From Alphaproteobacteria bacterium (GTDB taxonomy: Bacteria; Pseudomonadota; Alphaproteobacteria; Caulobacterales; Maricaulaceae): DNA of 64,000 bases. Made by a program: the position numbers and the translations under genes. Shown here piece after piece: positions 46,435-57,612 of this stretch. The stretch lies in the NCBI GenBank assembly GCA_016124665.1, contig WGNH01000027.1:33036-97035 (forward strand), read 5' to 3'. Below the pieces are notes generated by a model. It ran no database searches, was not told where the DNA came from, and worked only from the letters and a program-made list of their open reading frames with translations. Each line of letters starts with the position of its first letter. Positions within the stretch are counted from its first letter, which is position 1.

Positions 46435-46557
46435 GCGCGAGCATCTGGACCGCCGCGCCCATCGCGTCAAATCAACAAAGCCGGAGGTTTGAAACACATT
46501 GCGAATTGACCGTCCGTATGCGGCGGGGCTAGTCCGGAGAAAACGCCGGGACCCGTC

Positions 46558-47727
46558 ATGACCGAATATTCCAAACCGCATCTTCGCCCTTTTGATCCGC
46601 GCTTTTCCTGCGGCCCGACCAAGAAGCATCCGGGCTGGTCTGCCGATCAGCTCGCCAATGGCATGCTGGGGCGCAGCCACCGTGCCAACGGGCCCCGCCA
46701 GCGCATCGTTGAAGCCTATGAGCGCACCGCCGCCCTGCTGGAATGTCCGGCGGATTACAGGGTGTCGATGGTCGCCGGATCCGATACCGGGGCCATGGAA
46801 TCGGCCATGTGGTCGCTGCTCGGACCGCGCGGCGTGGATGTCTTCGCCTGGGATGTGTTCGGCGGACGCTGGACCAAGGACGCCCGCGACGAGCTGAAAT
46901 TGCAGGATTTGCGGATTTTCGAGGCCGAAGGCGGCAACACCCCGGATTTCAGCCAGGCCGACCCGTCGCGGGATATCGTGTTTACATGGAATGCTACCGC
47001 GTCCGGTGCACGTATTCCGCATACGGACTGGCTCGGCGACAGCCGCGAGGGCCTGACCATTGTTGACGCCACCTCAGCAGCTTTCGCCATGGAGCTCGAC
47101 TGGTCGAAAATCGACGTGCTGACCTATTCCTGGCAGAAATCTCTCGGCGGCGAGGCCCAGCACGGCATGATCATTCTCGGCCCCCGCGCCATCGAACGCC
47201 TGTCACAGTATCGGCCGGCCTGGCCGGTGCCGCGCATCCTGCAGCTGCACAATACCGAAGGCACGGGCGTCAACGAGGACATCTTTGACGGCAAGACGCT
47301 GAACACGCCGTCCCTGCTCTGTTTTGAAGACTATCTGATGGCGCTGAAATGGGCGGCGCGGGAAGGCGGGCTTCCGGCCCTCACCGGGCGTGTGAACCGC
47401 AATTTCGAAGCCCTCTCGAAATGGGTCGAGCGCACGCACTGGATTGACTGGCTGTGTGAAGACGCGGCCACGCGGTCACCGGTCTCGGTGACGCTCAAAT
47501 TTGCCGAGCCCGACATCGCCGCGCTGGATCAGGCCACACAATGGCTGCTGACCCGCAAGATGGCGGCCCTGCTGGAGCGCGAGAATGCGGCACTGGATGT
47601 CAATCCGCATCCCTCGGCTCCGGCCGGACTGCGCATCTGGTGCGGACCGACCGTGGATGCCGATGATATTGCGGCGCTCGGCCCCTGGCTCGACTGGGCC
47701 TATGCCGAGGCACGAAAGGATTTCTGA
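46558..47727 (+). CDS. serC: Phosphoserine aminotransferase SerC
   Basis: The 389-residue PLP enzyme converts 3-phosphohydroxypyruvate to phosphoserine. It begins KPHLRPFDPRFSCGPTKKHPGW, has ILQLHNTEGTG and the lysine motif YSWQKSLGGEAQHG. It is the alphaproteobacterial/methanogen form (about 390 residues). A possible promoter lies at TTGACC (46506-46511) with CTAGTC 17 nt downstream. The usual partner serA is not next to it. Confidence 0.94.
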   Translation: MTEYSKPHLRPFDPRFSCGPTKKHPGWSADQLANGMLGRSHRANGPRQRIVEAYERTAALLECPADYRVSMVAGSDTGAMESAMWSLLGPRGVDVFAWDVFGGRWTKDARDELKLQDLRIFEAEGGNTPDFSQADPSRDIVFTWNATASGARIPHTDWLGDSREGLTIVDATSAAFAMELDWSKIDVLTYSWQKSLGGEAQHGMIILGPRAIERLSQYRPAWPVPRILQLHNTEGTGVNEDIFDGKTLNTPSLLCFEDYLMALKWAAREGGLPALTGRVNRNFEALSKWVERTHWIDWLCEDAATRSPVSVTLKFAEPDIAALDQATQWLLTRKMAALLERENAALDVNPHPSAPAGLRIWCGPTVDADDIAALGPWLDWAYAEARKDF

Positions 47728-47766
47728 CTTTTACTTGCCTGCGGACCGCTCTAGGGTGCAGGCCAA

Positions 47767-47787
47767 GCGCTCGCGGAGCGCCTTTTT
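47767..47787 (+). terminator. Hairpin with T-tract between serC and pagL-like gene
   Basis: GCGCTC (47767-47772), loop GCG, GAGCGC (47776-47781), then CTTTTT. It is a good intrinsic terminator for serC but ends only 15 nt before the next start codon, so a promoter for the next gene must lie upstream of it or overlap it. An attenuator role is possible. Confidence 0.7.
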
Positions 47788-47802
47788 CGAGGGGATTGTT
47801 TC

Positions 47803-48375
47803 ATGAAGACCTGCGTTCTCGCCACGCTCGGGGCTGTGCTTCTGGCCGTTCCGGCCATGGCGGATGACCATGACTGGGAATTCCGGCTCGGCGTGACGGC
47901 CCACGACCTGTCTGATCATGTCGAGGATGGCCCGAACATCACGCTTGGCCTGGTCGGTCCGCAGATCGAGGCCTTGCGGATGATCTGGACCCCGCGCCCC
48001 TATCTCTATTTCTCTCACAATACGAATGGCCTGACCAATTTCGGCGGCACCGGCCTGGAATGGGATTTCGATATCACCGAAAACCTGTCCTTCCAGCCCG
48101 CCTTCGGCCTGTCCTACAATGACGGTGTCCGTGATATCGACCGCACGGCCCCGCCCAGCGATCCCAACCGCATCCGTCTGGCCACCACGCGGTCACTGAT
48201 GGGCGAGCACATTCTCTTTCACACCACATTCGGCCTGAATTACGAGCTCTCCGACCAGATAACGGTCGGCGCCTATTACGAGCACATTTCCCATGGCCAG
48301 ATTCTCGGCAGCGGCCGCAATCAGGCGCTCGACAATGCCGGTATCCGATTCGGCTATCGCTGGGGTGGCCGCTAA
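47803..48375 (+). CDS. Acyloxyacyl hydrolase / lipid A 3-O-deacylase PagL-like
   Basis: The 190-residue product has a signal peptide (VLATLGAVLLAVPAMA) and an eight-stranded beta-barrel pattern ending in an aromatic/basic C-terminus (FGYRWGGR). The strand YYEHISHGQILG carries the H-x-S pair of the PagL catalytic triad; the acidic third residue is Asp at the expected distance (NQALDN) where PagL has Glu. PagL removes the 3-O acyl chain of lipid A in the outer membrane. Activity is likely but not certain given that change. Confidence 0.7.
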   Translation: MKTCVLATLGAVLLAVPAMADDHDWEFRLGVTAHDLSDHVEDGPNITLGLVGPQIEALRMIWTPRPYLYFSHNTNGLTNFGGTGLEWDFDITENLSFQPAFGLSYNDGVRDIDRTAPPSDPNRIRLATTRSLMGEHILFHTTFGLNYELSDQITVGAYYEHISHGQILGSGRNQALDNAGIRFGYRWGGR

Positions 48376-48405
48376 CCCGTTCCGCAATGCCGGCCGGATG
48401 CAAGA

Positions 48406-48437
48406 GCGCCGCTGATCCGGGGGTGGATCAGCGGCGC
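48406..48437. terminator. Strong hairpin between convergent genes
   Basis: A perfect 13-bp stem GCGCCGCTGATCC/GGATCAGCGGCGC around a 6-nt GGGGGT loop; flanking bases can extend it with a bulge. There is no T-tract on either strand, so it may be a transcript-end stabiliser or a weak bidirectional terminator for the pagL-like gene and the facing gene. Confidence 0.6.
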
Positions 48438-48475
48438 AACGCATTCCGGGAGGACAGACAAAGGGACCGGGAGTC

Positions 48476-49015
48476 CTACTCGCCGGAATGCGTGTCCGGA
48501 TCATCCTGCTGACGGACATAACGGCCCGTAAACCAGACATCCCAACTTTCGGTTTCAGCATTATACTGTGTGAAATGCTGTGTCACGCTGCCATCCTCAT
48601 TCGGGGTCCACAAGCCCCGGAAGGGAGCGCGATTACCATTGCCATGGTAAAAAATTTCACCTTCCAGCGCCATCGCGCCGTCTCCATTCAGCCCGCCCGT
48701 GTAATCGATATAGGCACCAGCGCTCATCCAGGTCTGCCGCCAGGCCTCCTGAAGCGGATCATAGTAATTCATCGAATACCCGCTCGAACCGCCCGTGCCT
48801 GACCAGCTTTCCTCGATCAGACAACCGCCTTGCGTTTTGCGGATGGAGTTTGTGCCCGCCAGCTGACCCTGTGGAGTGTAGACATCCCATTCTCCAACCC
48901 AGAAATCGAAATCACCACGGTGCTCCAGCCCGTCGCATCCCGGCGGGGTCTGGGCCCATGCGGCGGGTGAGGACAGGGCGAGCAATCCGGCAACGGCCAG
49001 CATTTTCCGGTACAT
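48476..49015 (-). CDS. Secreted DUF1579-like protein
   Basis: The 179-residue product has a signal peptide (MLAVAGLLALSSPAAWAQ) and the FDFWVGEWDVYTPQG opening and CLIEESWSGTGG strand typical of DUF1579-like lipocalin/calycin-type beta-barrels. Function unknown. The start at 49015 follows AAGGAG by 5 nt, which excludes the longer open frame. Confidence 0.75.
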   Translation of the reverse strand: MYRKMLAVAGLLALSSPAAWAQTPPGCDGLEHRGDFDFWVGEWDVYTPQGQLAGTNSIRKTQGGCLIEESWSGTGGSSGYSMNYYDPLQEAWRQTWMSAGAYIDYTGGLNGDGAMALEGEIFYHGNGNRAPFRGLWTPNEDGSVTQHFTQYNAETESWDVWFTGRYVRQQDDPDTHSGE

Positions 49016-49124
49016 GATATCTCCTTCGGTTCTGGAGGCTTTCAGAACCCAGATTAGGCTGATAGACCGCGCTTGGCGTCTCACATTCCCGTGAGGCGGT
49101 GCGGCATGAGCGGAGAATTTCCAG

Positions 49125-50414
49125 ATGGCCAATGTGACCGTCGTCGGGGCGCAATGGGGAGATGAAGGCAAGGGCAAGATCGTCGACTGGCTTTCGCATC
49201 GCGCGGATGTCGTCGCCCGTTTTCAGGGCGGGCATAATGCCGGGCACACGCTGGTGGTCGGCGACAAGACCTACAAGCTCTCTCTGTTTCCATCGGGAGT
49301 CGTGCGCGGCAAGTTGTCCTTCATCGGCAATGGCGTGGTCGTGGATCCCTGGGCCTTCCGTGACGAGAAAAAGCGGCTCGAGGACCAGGGGGTGAACATC
49401 ACGCCGGAACTGGTGAAAGTCTCCGAAACCGCCAGCCTTATCCTGCCGGTTCACCGCGAGCTCGATGCCCTGCGCGAGAATCGCGATGACGGCATGGCCA
49501 TCGGCACCACGCGCCGCGGCATCGGCCCGGCCTATGAAGACAAGGTCGGCCGCCGCTCCATCCGCGTCTGCGACCTGGCCGATCCGGCCTCGCTCCCCGC
49601 CAAGGTGAAAGACCTGCTGCATCACCACAATGCCATCCGCAAAGGCCTCGGCCAGCCGGAATATGAAGCCGCCGAGCTGATCGCCGCGCTGGAAGAGATC
49701 GCCCCGGTCATCCTGCCCTTTATGGCACCGGTCTGGCGCGATCTCGATACGGCGATAAAGGACGACCTGAAAATCCTGTTCGAAGGCGCACAAGGCACCA
49801 TGCTCGACGTCGATCATGGCACCTATCCCTACGTCACCTCGTCCAATACGGTGGCGGGGCAGGCATCGGCCGGAACCGGTGTCGGACCCAAGAGCGCCGG
49901 CTATGGGCTGGGCATTGTGAAGGCCTACACGACCCGCGTGGGCGAAGGCCCGTTCCCGACCGAACTGAAGGATGAAACCGGGCGGCTGCTGGGCGAAAAA
50001 GGCCGCGAATTCGGCGTCGTGACCGGCCGTCAGCGCCGCTGCGGCTGGTTTGACGCCGTTTTGGTGAAACAGGCGGTCACGGTCGGCGGGATTGACGGCG
50101 TGGTGCTGACCAAGCTGGACGTGCTCGACGGCTTCGACGAGCTGAAAATCTGCATCGCCTACGAGATTGATGGCGAGCGCTATGACCGCCTGCCGCCGGA
50201 ACGCGGCCTGCAGGCGCGCGCCAGACCGGTCTATGAGACGATTGAAGGCTGGTCGGATTCTACCTTCGGCGCCCGCGAATGGGGCCAGCTTCCCGCTGCT
50301 GCCGTCAAATATGTGCGCCGCGTCGAGGAGCTGATCGGCGTACCGGTGGCCATGCTGTCCACCAGCCCCGAGCGCGAGGATGTCATCCTCGTCACCGACC
50401 CTTTCCGGGGCTGA
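49125..50414 (+). CDS. purA: Adenylosuccinate synthetase PurA
   Basis: The 429-residue GTP-dependent enzyme joins IMP and aspartate to make adenylosuccinate in purine synthesis. The GTP/IMP loop [18 protein letters not shown] is at the N-terminus, with [10 protein letters not shown] and [14 protein letters not shown] following; the C-terminus ends LVTDPFRG. Length is standard. The start at 49125 directly gives the conserved [12 protein letters not shown]. Confidence 0.97.
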   Translation: MANVTVVGAQWGDEGKGKIVDWLSHRADVVARFQGGHNAGHTLVVGDKTYKLSLFPSGVVRGKLSFIGNGVVVDPWAFRDEKKRLEDQGVNITPELVKVSETASLILPVHRELDALRENRDDGMAIGTTRRGIGPAYEDKVGRRSIRVCDLADPASLPAKVKDLLHHHNAIRKGLGQPEYEAAELIAALEEIAPVILPFMAPVWRDLDTAIKDDLKILFEGAQGTMLDVDHGTYPYVTSSNTVAGQASAGTGVGPKSAGYGLGIVKAYTTRVGEGPFPTELKDETGRLLGEKGREFGVVTGRQRRCGWFDAVLVKQAVTVGGIDGVVLTKLDVLDGFDELKICIAYEIDGERYDRLPPERGLQARARPVYETIEGWSDSTFGAREWGQLPAAAVKYVRRVEELIGVPVAMLSTSPEREDVILVTDPFRG

Positions 50415-50482
50415 TTTTCTGCCCGCTCATGGCCAAAATCTCCTGCCTCTGTTAGGCTGTCCGCCAACAGGGGAGGAATCCG

Positions 50483-51100
50483 ATGACTGACAAGCAGAAG
50501 AAGAATCGCCGCCTGTTTCTGAAATCCGCAGCAGCCATGGGCCTGGCGGGCATGGGCGCGAAGGCGGGTGCCCAGGAGATTCAGCGTGTTCCCCGTCCGG
50601 TTCTTTCCGGGCGTGAATTGCCGCAATTAAATCGCGGACGTGTTTCGCAATCACGTAACTATGCCATGGTCAGCCCCCGGCAAGGCCTTGACGCGGTGAG
50701 CCGTCAGGCAGCGAGTCTGTTGCGCAATGACAGTCTCGTGCCACAGGGAGAAGCCGAGCGAACAACCGGGCTGGTGCGCGAGCTGGTATCGCAACTTGAT
50801 GATGACTTTGCCGGCGTTATCCGTATCGATCTGGCCTATGGCCCTGATGGCGATCCCCGCGTGTTCAGCTGCGGAAACAATACGTGCGGAAGCAATACGT
50901 GCGGAAGCAATACCTGCGGAACCAATAATTGCGGGTCGCAGACCTGTGGCTCGAATTCCTGCACTTCTAACGCGTCAGCCCGCATGATCAGCGAAGGCCG
51001 GATACCCGAAGCCGGGCGTGAACAATGGCGGATCATGCAACAGATGGAGCGTGAAATGGACAACCGCTATATCGAGCTCAATGTCATACAGGTCGATTAG
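50483..51100 (+). CDS. Tat-signal protein with Cys pentapeptide repeats (putative radical-SAM substrate)
   Basis: The 205-residue product starts with a Tat signal (NRRLFLKSAAAMGLAGMG at 8-25). A 100-residue soluble region with IRIDLAYGPDGDPRVF just before the repeats follows. Then seven Cys at residues 130, 135, 140, 145, 150, 155 and 160 lie in units CGNNT, CGSNT, CGSNT, CGTNN, CGSQT, CGSNS and CTSN. A helical C-terminal tail of ~40 residues follows. GGGAGGA 7 nt upstream sets the start at 50483. The radical SAM/SPASM gene begins 17 nt after the stop. The pairing suggests the repeat is crosslinked or otherwise modified in the cytoplasm and exported folded. I recognise no family name. Confidence 0.8.
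   Translation: MTDKQKKNRRLFLKSAAAMGLAGMGAKAGAQEIQRVPRPVLSGRELPQLNRGRVSQSRNYAMVSPRQGLDAVSRQAASLLRNDSLVPQGEAERTTGLVRELVSQLDDDFAGVIRIDLAYGPDGDPRVFSCGNNTCGSNTCGSNTCGTNNCGSQTCGSNSCTSNASARMISEGRIPEAGREQWRIMQQMEREMDNRYIELNVIQVD
50870..50971 (+). repeat. Coding tandem repeat: period 15 nt (5 codons), Cys at each unit
   Basis: Seven units; the first three share TGCGGAxxCAATAC closely, while later ones use different codons (TGT, GGG, TCG) for the same residues. The synonymous variation implies selection on the amino-acid pattern rather than recent slippage. Confidence 0.9.
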
Positions 51101-51117
51101 ACCGGCTGTTGCTGCCA

Positions 51118-52517
51118 ATGCATGATGGTCAACCCACAGCCGTGACCGGCGATCAGCTGGTCGCTTCGCAATTCAATTGCTTTGTGCCGTCGGCCTTCGA
51201 CGGGATAATCCTCATGTACAATACGGCCAGCGGGGCTTTTGCGGCTGTCAGCGCCAGTGAATTCGAGGACATTGCAGCTCTGTTCGACAATCCGGACTCC
51301 GCATCTCCGGATGATCTCGCCGGTCTGGTTGAAGCCGGTTTCCTCGTGCCTGCCGGTTATGATGAGCGCGAAGCGGTGCGCCAATCCTATTTCGAGGGCC
51401 GTGCGGCCGAGACCGGGCTGAATCTGACGATTGCGCCGACGGTGAGCTGCAATTTCGCCTGCTCCTATTGTTTCGAGGAACATCCCAAGCGCCATTTCTC
51501 CGATGCCGACTTGCGCGCCGTATCCGCCTATGTCCGGGACAATCTGGAAGCAGGCGCGCCGCTCAATGTGACCTGGTTCGGCGGCGAACCGCTGGCAGCC
51601 TTCCGGCAGCTCACCGAACTCGATGCCGCTTTGCAGGAAATCACGGAGGAGCGCGGCTCGGCCTACACACAATTCATGATCACGAACGGGTCGCTTCTGA
51701 CGGAAAAACGCATTTCCTATTTCGCTTCGCGCCCGGGCTTTACCGGAGTGCAAGTGACGATTGACGGCCCGGCGGACATTCATGATGGCCGCCGGTTCAC
51801 CAGCGCCGGCAAGCCCAGCTTTGACAAGATTCTTGCCAATCTGAAAGCCATCGAAGGCCGCTTCCCGGTCAGCCTGCGGATCAATCTCGACCGTGAAAAT
51901 GTCAATCGCATTCCCGAACTTATTGATCAGGTCATCGCGGAAGGCCTGGCGGGCTATGTCAGCCCCTATTTCGGACATGTGGTTGATTACACGGATGAGT
52001 GCGGCGATCTCGGCGAGACCATGTTGTCCCGGGAAGAATTTGCAGCTGCAGAAGTGAGATTGTTGAACCTTATGATCCGAAAGGGGTTGCGCCCCGGCTT
52101 CGAATTGCCGCGCCCGCATGCCGGAAGTCTTTGCGTCGGCGATGCGCCGGGCGGAGCGGTGATTTCACCCGGAGGACTGGTCTTCCGTTGCTGGAACGAG
52201 ACGGCTCTGCCGGAAAGCGAAGCCTATGCCCGCATCGGCGAGAACGGAGCGGTCGCTGTGAATAGTGTGAAGGAAAGCCGTAACCAATTCTGGAAAGATT
52301 ATGACCCGTTCACGCATGCTGAATGCCGGACCTGTGCCGTTCAGCCCCTGTGCAAGGGCGGCTGCCCATGGGAGGCGGAAAAGCGTCCGGTGGACGGGCC
52401 AGGGCATTGCACGCCGCTTCGCTATAACTTGCCGGACATGCTGCGTTTGATCCATCTGCGCGACAGTGTCGATGAGATCGGCTCAACGGATTTGCCACCC
52501 CTGCCTCGTCAGACCGT

Positions 52518-52521
<4 letters not shown>
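51118..52521 (+). CDS. Radical SAM/SPASM maturase
   Basis: The 467-residue product has an N-terminal ~100-residue region that may be a substrate-recognition domain. The radical SAM cluster motif C111-NFA-C115-SY-C118 is followed by GGEPL. The C-terminal SPASM domain has Cys at 339, 358, 403, 406, 412, 416 and 431 (C-x2-C-x5-C-x3-C-x14-C). These are the ligands for one SAM-binding and auxiliary Fe-S clusters, as in sactipeptide, ranthipeptide, QhpD and anSME enzymes. The preceding gene encodes the likely substrate. ATG at 51118 is used; a TTG at 51109 is in frame. Stop shared with the convergent gene (CTAA). Confidence 0.88.
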
Positions 52522-53933
<1,412 letters not shown>

Positions 53934-54095
53934 GCGGGCCGTCCTGCGAATGGAAGATTGGGCGGAAATTGCGGCGAATTGGGATCAGCGGCAATCCCGG
54001 TATCGGTCTTGTGATCCCGCAATGCTCAAATCTGTCGGTAATTTAATCATCCGGCAGCATCCCGGTTGGCATCACAGGGATGAAAGTGAGGGCAG

Positions 54096-54842
54096 ATGAC
54101 TCATCGGCGCGTTAGAACCCTGCTGTCAGATCCGGATCTGACACTCCGTCTCAGCTGGTATGAGCCGGGTGAGACCATGGCCGCCCATGCCCACGGCCAC
54201 GGGCAGGTCTCCGTGCTCATGGCCGGCGGTTTCCGGGAAATTTCCGATGCCCGCACCGCCGATATCGCCACGGCCCATATTGGTTACAAGGCAGCAGGGC
54301 TGGATCATGCCAATCATTACGGAGAGACCGGGGCGTTGATCCTCTCCCTGAATTTCGAAACCGGCCGGCAGGTAACACAAAGGGCCTGGAACTGGCGTCA
54401 TGCCGACGCTGATGAAGTCGCACTGACCCGGCAGATTGTGGGTGCGGCGCTCATGCCCGGCGAGCTGCGCAATGCTGCTGCGGACCTGATTGCCGCGGCC
54501 GCCACGTGCGCCTCGCCCTCGGGCCCGCCCCCCGGATGGGCGCTCCGGCTGCGCGATCAATTGAGGGCAAATGAGTGTATCGACCTCGACCGGGCGGCCG
54601 ATGGTTTCGGCATTCATCGCGGGCATTTGTCCCGCGGGTTCCGCAAATGGTTTGGCGTGCCGCCCAGCCTCTATGGCCTGCGCTGCCGCATGAGCCATGC
54701 CGTGCGTGAACTGGCGCGCGGAGAAACCGCAGCACAGGCGGCGGTCACGGCGGGCTTTTCCGATCAGAGCCACATGATCCGGATCCTGAAACGCGAAACC
54801 GGGCTGACACCGCAACGTCTGACCCGGATGCTCGCCGCCTGA
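54096..54842 (+). CDS. AraC-family regulator with cupin-like sensor domain
   Basis: The 248-residue product has an N-terminal cupin-like domain (MAAHAHGHGQVSVLMAGGF) and a C-terminal AraC DNA-binding domain (DRAADGFGIHRGHLSRGFRK and AAVTAGFSDQSHMIRILKRE). It is 76 nt upstream of the beta-lactamase-family gene on the same strand and divergent from the decarboxylase gene. Either could be a target. Confidence 0.85.
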   Translation: MTHRRVRTLLSDPDLTLRLSWYEPGETMAAHAHGHGQVSVLMAGGFREISDARTADIATAHIGYKAAGLDHANHYGETGALILSLNFETGRQVTQRAWNWRHADADEVALTRQIVGAALMPGELRNAAADLIAAAATCASPSGPPPGWALRLRDQLRANECIDLDRAADGFGIHRGHLSRGFRKWFGVPPSLYGLRCRMSHAVRELARGETAAQAAVTAGFSDQSHMIRILKRETGLTPQRLTRMLAA

Positions 54843-54918
54843 GGTGAAATCTGTTCAATACGGTCTCGCCAGTAGCGTTGATTATGGCATGGTATTTAGT
54901 CATCCGGAGGCCCGTCCC

Positions 54919-56439
54919 GTGAAACATCTTTCCCTTTACGCATGCGCCGCAGTCATCGCCCTTGCACCATCCGCTTCGGCGCAGGACATTCCGTCCGCAA
55001 CCGAGCGGATGAACGCCTATCTGGATAATTTTTCCGGCGTGGTCGGTCCCGGCTTTGCCGTTGTCGTGGTGACCGAAGATGATGTGCTGATCAACCGCGT
55101 TGAGGGTGTCCGCAATGCAGCGACCGGCGCGCCGCTAACGGGTGACACGCCGATCTATATCGCCTCCCAGACCAAGGCTTATATGGGCCTGGTTGCCGCG
55201 TCGCTGGATGAGCGTGGAATCCTGCCGCTGGACACGCCGATCGACACCTGGCTTCCCGGTGCTGAATGGCCGGACAATATCGACCCCGCGAATTACACGC
55301 TGCGCGATCTTCTCTCTCACCAGGTACCCTTCGAGAATGGCACGATTACCTTTCTGGAAGCCTATGTAATGCGCGTTGATCCGGCGGATTATGCCAATCT
55401 GATCAGCCAGCATTCCGAACCGCGTGAAGCCGGATTCCAGTATGATAATCTTGGCTATAACGTCTATGCGGCCATTCTCGAGAACGCCACCGGCCGGTCC
55501 TGGCAGGACTGGCTGGACGAGATCATCTTCGATCCCATGGGGATGGATCACACCTCAGCCCGCACCTCGGATTTTTCGCTGGATGACCTGTCATGGAGCC
55601 ATATCTGGCAGGGCGATGAGCTCGGTTGGGCGGCGATCACGCCCAAGACCGATGGCATGATGCAATCGGCTGGCGGTCTCGTTACATCGCCGAATGACAT
55701 GATCACCTGGCTGCAATTGCAATTGCGGGGCAGTGCGCCCGCGGCCGGTATAACGGACAGCATGGTGACGGCTGCGCAGACATCCTATGCCGAGACCGGC
55801 ATGGAAGACGGCCGCAATCCATACGAAATGAGTTGTTCCGGCTATACTCTGGGCTGGAATGTCTGCGAATATCAGGGCTTCGAAGTGCATATTCATGGCG
55901 GCGGCTATACCGGCGCGCGCACCGGCATGTTGTTTTCTCCAGACGCCGGTGTGGGCATTGCTGTATTCGGCAATTCCGACAATATGACCGGCTGGTGGAC
56001 ATCCGCCACCGTCCGTATGTTCTTCCAGTTCCTCGCCGGCGATGAGACCGCCGATCAGATGGTCGAGGTGCGCCGGCAATTCTATGCAGACCGCACAGCC
56101 CGGCTTCTGGAATACCGCCAGACCGCCATCGCCGAGCGCAATGCAGAGGACTATTGGGAGGGCTGGGCCTGGATGCCGGACAGTGTGGAACTCGCCCGTT
56201 ATGCTGGTGAATATGTGTCGGACGGCATCCCGGCCCCGGCCATCATCCGTGTCAATGGCAACGGGCTGGTCTTTGAGCTGGGGGATCTGGTTTCCAATCT
56301 CCGTCCGGCGCGACCGGACCTGTTCGGCGGTACCGGCGAGGACCCCTTCGATGGCGCGGCCCGGTTCGAGTTCCAGCGCGATGCAGGCGGCGAGATCGTC
56401 TCCTTCACCTGGAATGACGAGACCTTTGTGCGGCGCTAG
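54919..56439 (+). CDS. Secreted serine hydrolase, class-C beta-lactamase family
   Basis: The 506-residue product has a signal peptide (LYACAAVIALAPSASAQ) with GTG at 54919 preceded by GGAGG; the ATG at 54889 is an alternative but gives a poor signal. The catalytic SxxK is SQTK in YIASQTKAYMG, the YxN motif is YDNLGYN, and HIHGGGYTG may be the third (HxG) motif. A C-terminal ~130-residue domain (beta-sandwich-like) follows. Families include esterases, D-aminopeptidases and penicillin-binding relatives. It is not evidence of antibiotic resistance. Confidence 0.85.
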   Translation: MKHLSLYACAAVIALAPSASAQDIPSATERMNAYLDNFSGVVGPGFAVVVVTEDDVLINRVEGVRNAATGAPLTGDTPIYIASQTKAYMGLVAASLDERGILPLDTPIDTWLPGAEWPDNIDPANYTLRDLLSHQVPFENGTITFLEAYVMRVDPADYANLISQHSEPREAGFQYDNLGYNVYAAILENATGRSWQDWLDEIIFDPMGMDHTSARTSDFSLDDLSWSHIWQGDELGWAAITPKTDGMMQSAGGLVTSPNDMITWLQLQLRGSAPAAGITDSMVTAAQTSYAETGMEDGRNPYEMSCSGYTLGWNVCEYQGFEVHIHGGGYTGARTGMLFSPDAGVGIAVFGNSDNMTGWWTSATVRMFFQFLAGDETADQMVEVRRQFYADRTARLLEYRQTAIAERNAEDYWEGWAWMPDSVELARYAGEYVSDGIPAPAIIRVNGNGLVFELGDLVSNLRPARPDLFGGTGEDPFDGAARFEFQRDAGGEIVSFTWNDETFVRR

Positions 56440-56444
56440 GCCTG

Positions 56445-57551
56445 TCAGGTAGCAGTGGCGGGCATGGACGTTGCCGCCCGCCGCCGCTGCGGCTTCAGCG
56501 CCATGGCCGGTTTTTCGACCCCCACCCGCATCAGCCAGCCGCTGACCAGCGCGCCGGGTACCATGACGGCAAACAGCAAGGCCGCGCCCGCGCCGGGAAA
56601 CAGCGCCAGCGTCATCTGGCCGATCGGCCAGTGCAATATATAGACGCCATAGGAGACATCCTCGACGTCGCGGATGGCCGTACCGGCCCGTCCCGGGATC
56701 CGCGCAAAACCGGCCCACAGCGTGACATAGGCCATGGCAATTTGACCGGCGATCATGGATGAGGGCGTGTCGCGCAAGATGAAGGCGGTCAGGACCAGCA
56801 GGACGGCCCAGCCCGGCGCCAGCGGAATCCGGTCGCGCCAGGCAAACATCACCGCACCGGTCATGAAAGCGCCGCCAAAGCGTGCCGCAGCGAACAGCGT
56901 GCCTTCACCAATGCCGTTATAGGGCATCAGCAGCTCGAAATCGGACAGAAGCGCCGCTGCGGCGAAAATGGCGAGGATGCCCCACTTGTTCCGGAACAGG
57001 CCGACAGCCGCGAGCAGGCCCGCTGCCAGATAGGCCAGCAATTCATAGCGGATCGTCCAGAGCGGGCCATTCATGTCGGTCAGGGGATGATCCGCAAATA
57101 CGCCGGGCAGGCTCGCCTGCGGGTCCAACTGGAAGACAATCAGCAGGGGAAACAGCCAGGTCTCCGGCGCGCTCCAGTATTGCGCCGGGGTCAGGCCGGT
57201 AAACAGCGGCCCCACCACCAGCCACAGGATCAGCATGGCGGCGATCAGGCCCGGAAAGATCCGGAACACCCGCGCCAGCGCATAATGTGTCATGTCGCCC
57301 GAGCGCATCAGGCTGGCCGCGATCATATAGCCGGACAGAATGAAGAAGCCGTCGAGCGCAAACTGCACTGCGCCATCGACGAATTCTGGGAAGGCACCGG
57401 TGACCGGCAAGCCCATGGGCAGCATGATGGCGTGCCCGGCCAGCACCAGAAAGGCAAAACCGATACGGATCGCGGTGAAATTATTGGCACGGTCTTCCAG
57501 CCGCCCGTGGGCGCCGGCAAACAGCTTTCCGGTCCGGTTTGATACGCGCAT
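56445..57551 (-). CDS. Acyltransferase-3 (OafA/YrhL-like) membrane protein
   Basis: The 368-residue product has about ten transmembrane helices, the conserved LAGH in the first helix and R-x10-H-type features (LARVFRIFPGL, GVYILHWPIGQ). These enzymes move acetyl or other acyl groups onto surface polysaccharides. The C-terminus is basic (KPQRRR). It converges on the hydrolase gene with a 5-nt gap. Confidence 0.88.
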   Translation of the reverse strand: MRVSNRTGKLFAGAHGRLEDRANNFTAIRIGFAFLVLAGHAIMLPMGLPVTGAFPEFVDGAVQFALDGFFILSGYMIAASLMRSGDMTHYALARVFRIFPGLIAAMLILWLVVGPLFTGLTPAQYWSAPETWLFPLLIVFQLDPQASLPGVFADHPLTDMNGPLWTIRYELLAYLAAGLLAAVGLFRNKWGILAIFAAAALLSDFELLMPYNGIGEGTLFAAARFGGAFMTGAVMFAWRDRIPLAPGWAVLLVLTAFILRDTPSSMIAGQIAMAYVTLWAGFARIPGRAGTAIRDVEDVSYGVYILHWPIGQMTLALFPGAGAALLFAVMVPGALVSGWLMRVGVEKPAMALKPQRRRAATSMPATAT

Positions 57552-57612
57552 AAGGCGCCTCCGCTTCAGGGAGGGTTGGCACGCAAGAAACGCGCCGCGC
57601 GCCAGAAGGTGC

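Noticed and set aside
46435-47022. Upstream extension of the class-V aminotransferase
   Set aside because: It is antisense to serC and without similarity.
50483-51100. Classical SCIFF (six Cys in forty-five) peptide
   Set aside because: The substrate is four times longer, has a Tat signal, and its seven Cys are evenly spaced inside the protein.
54919-56439. Antibiotic-resistance beta-lactamase
   Set aside because: SxxK and YxN motifs are shared by many esterases and peptidases; size (506 residues) and the extra C-terminal domain point to a different hydrolase.
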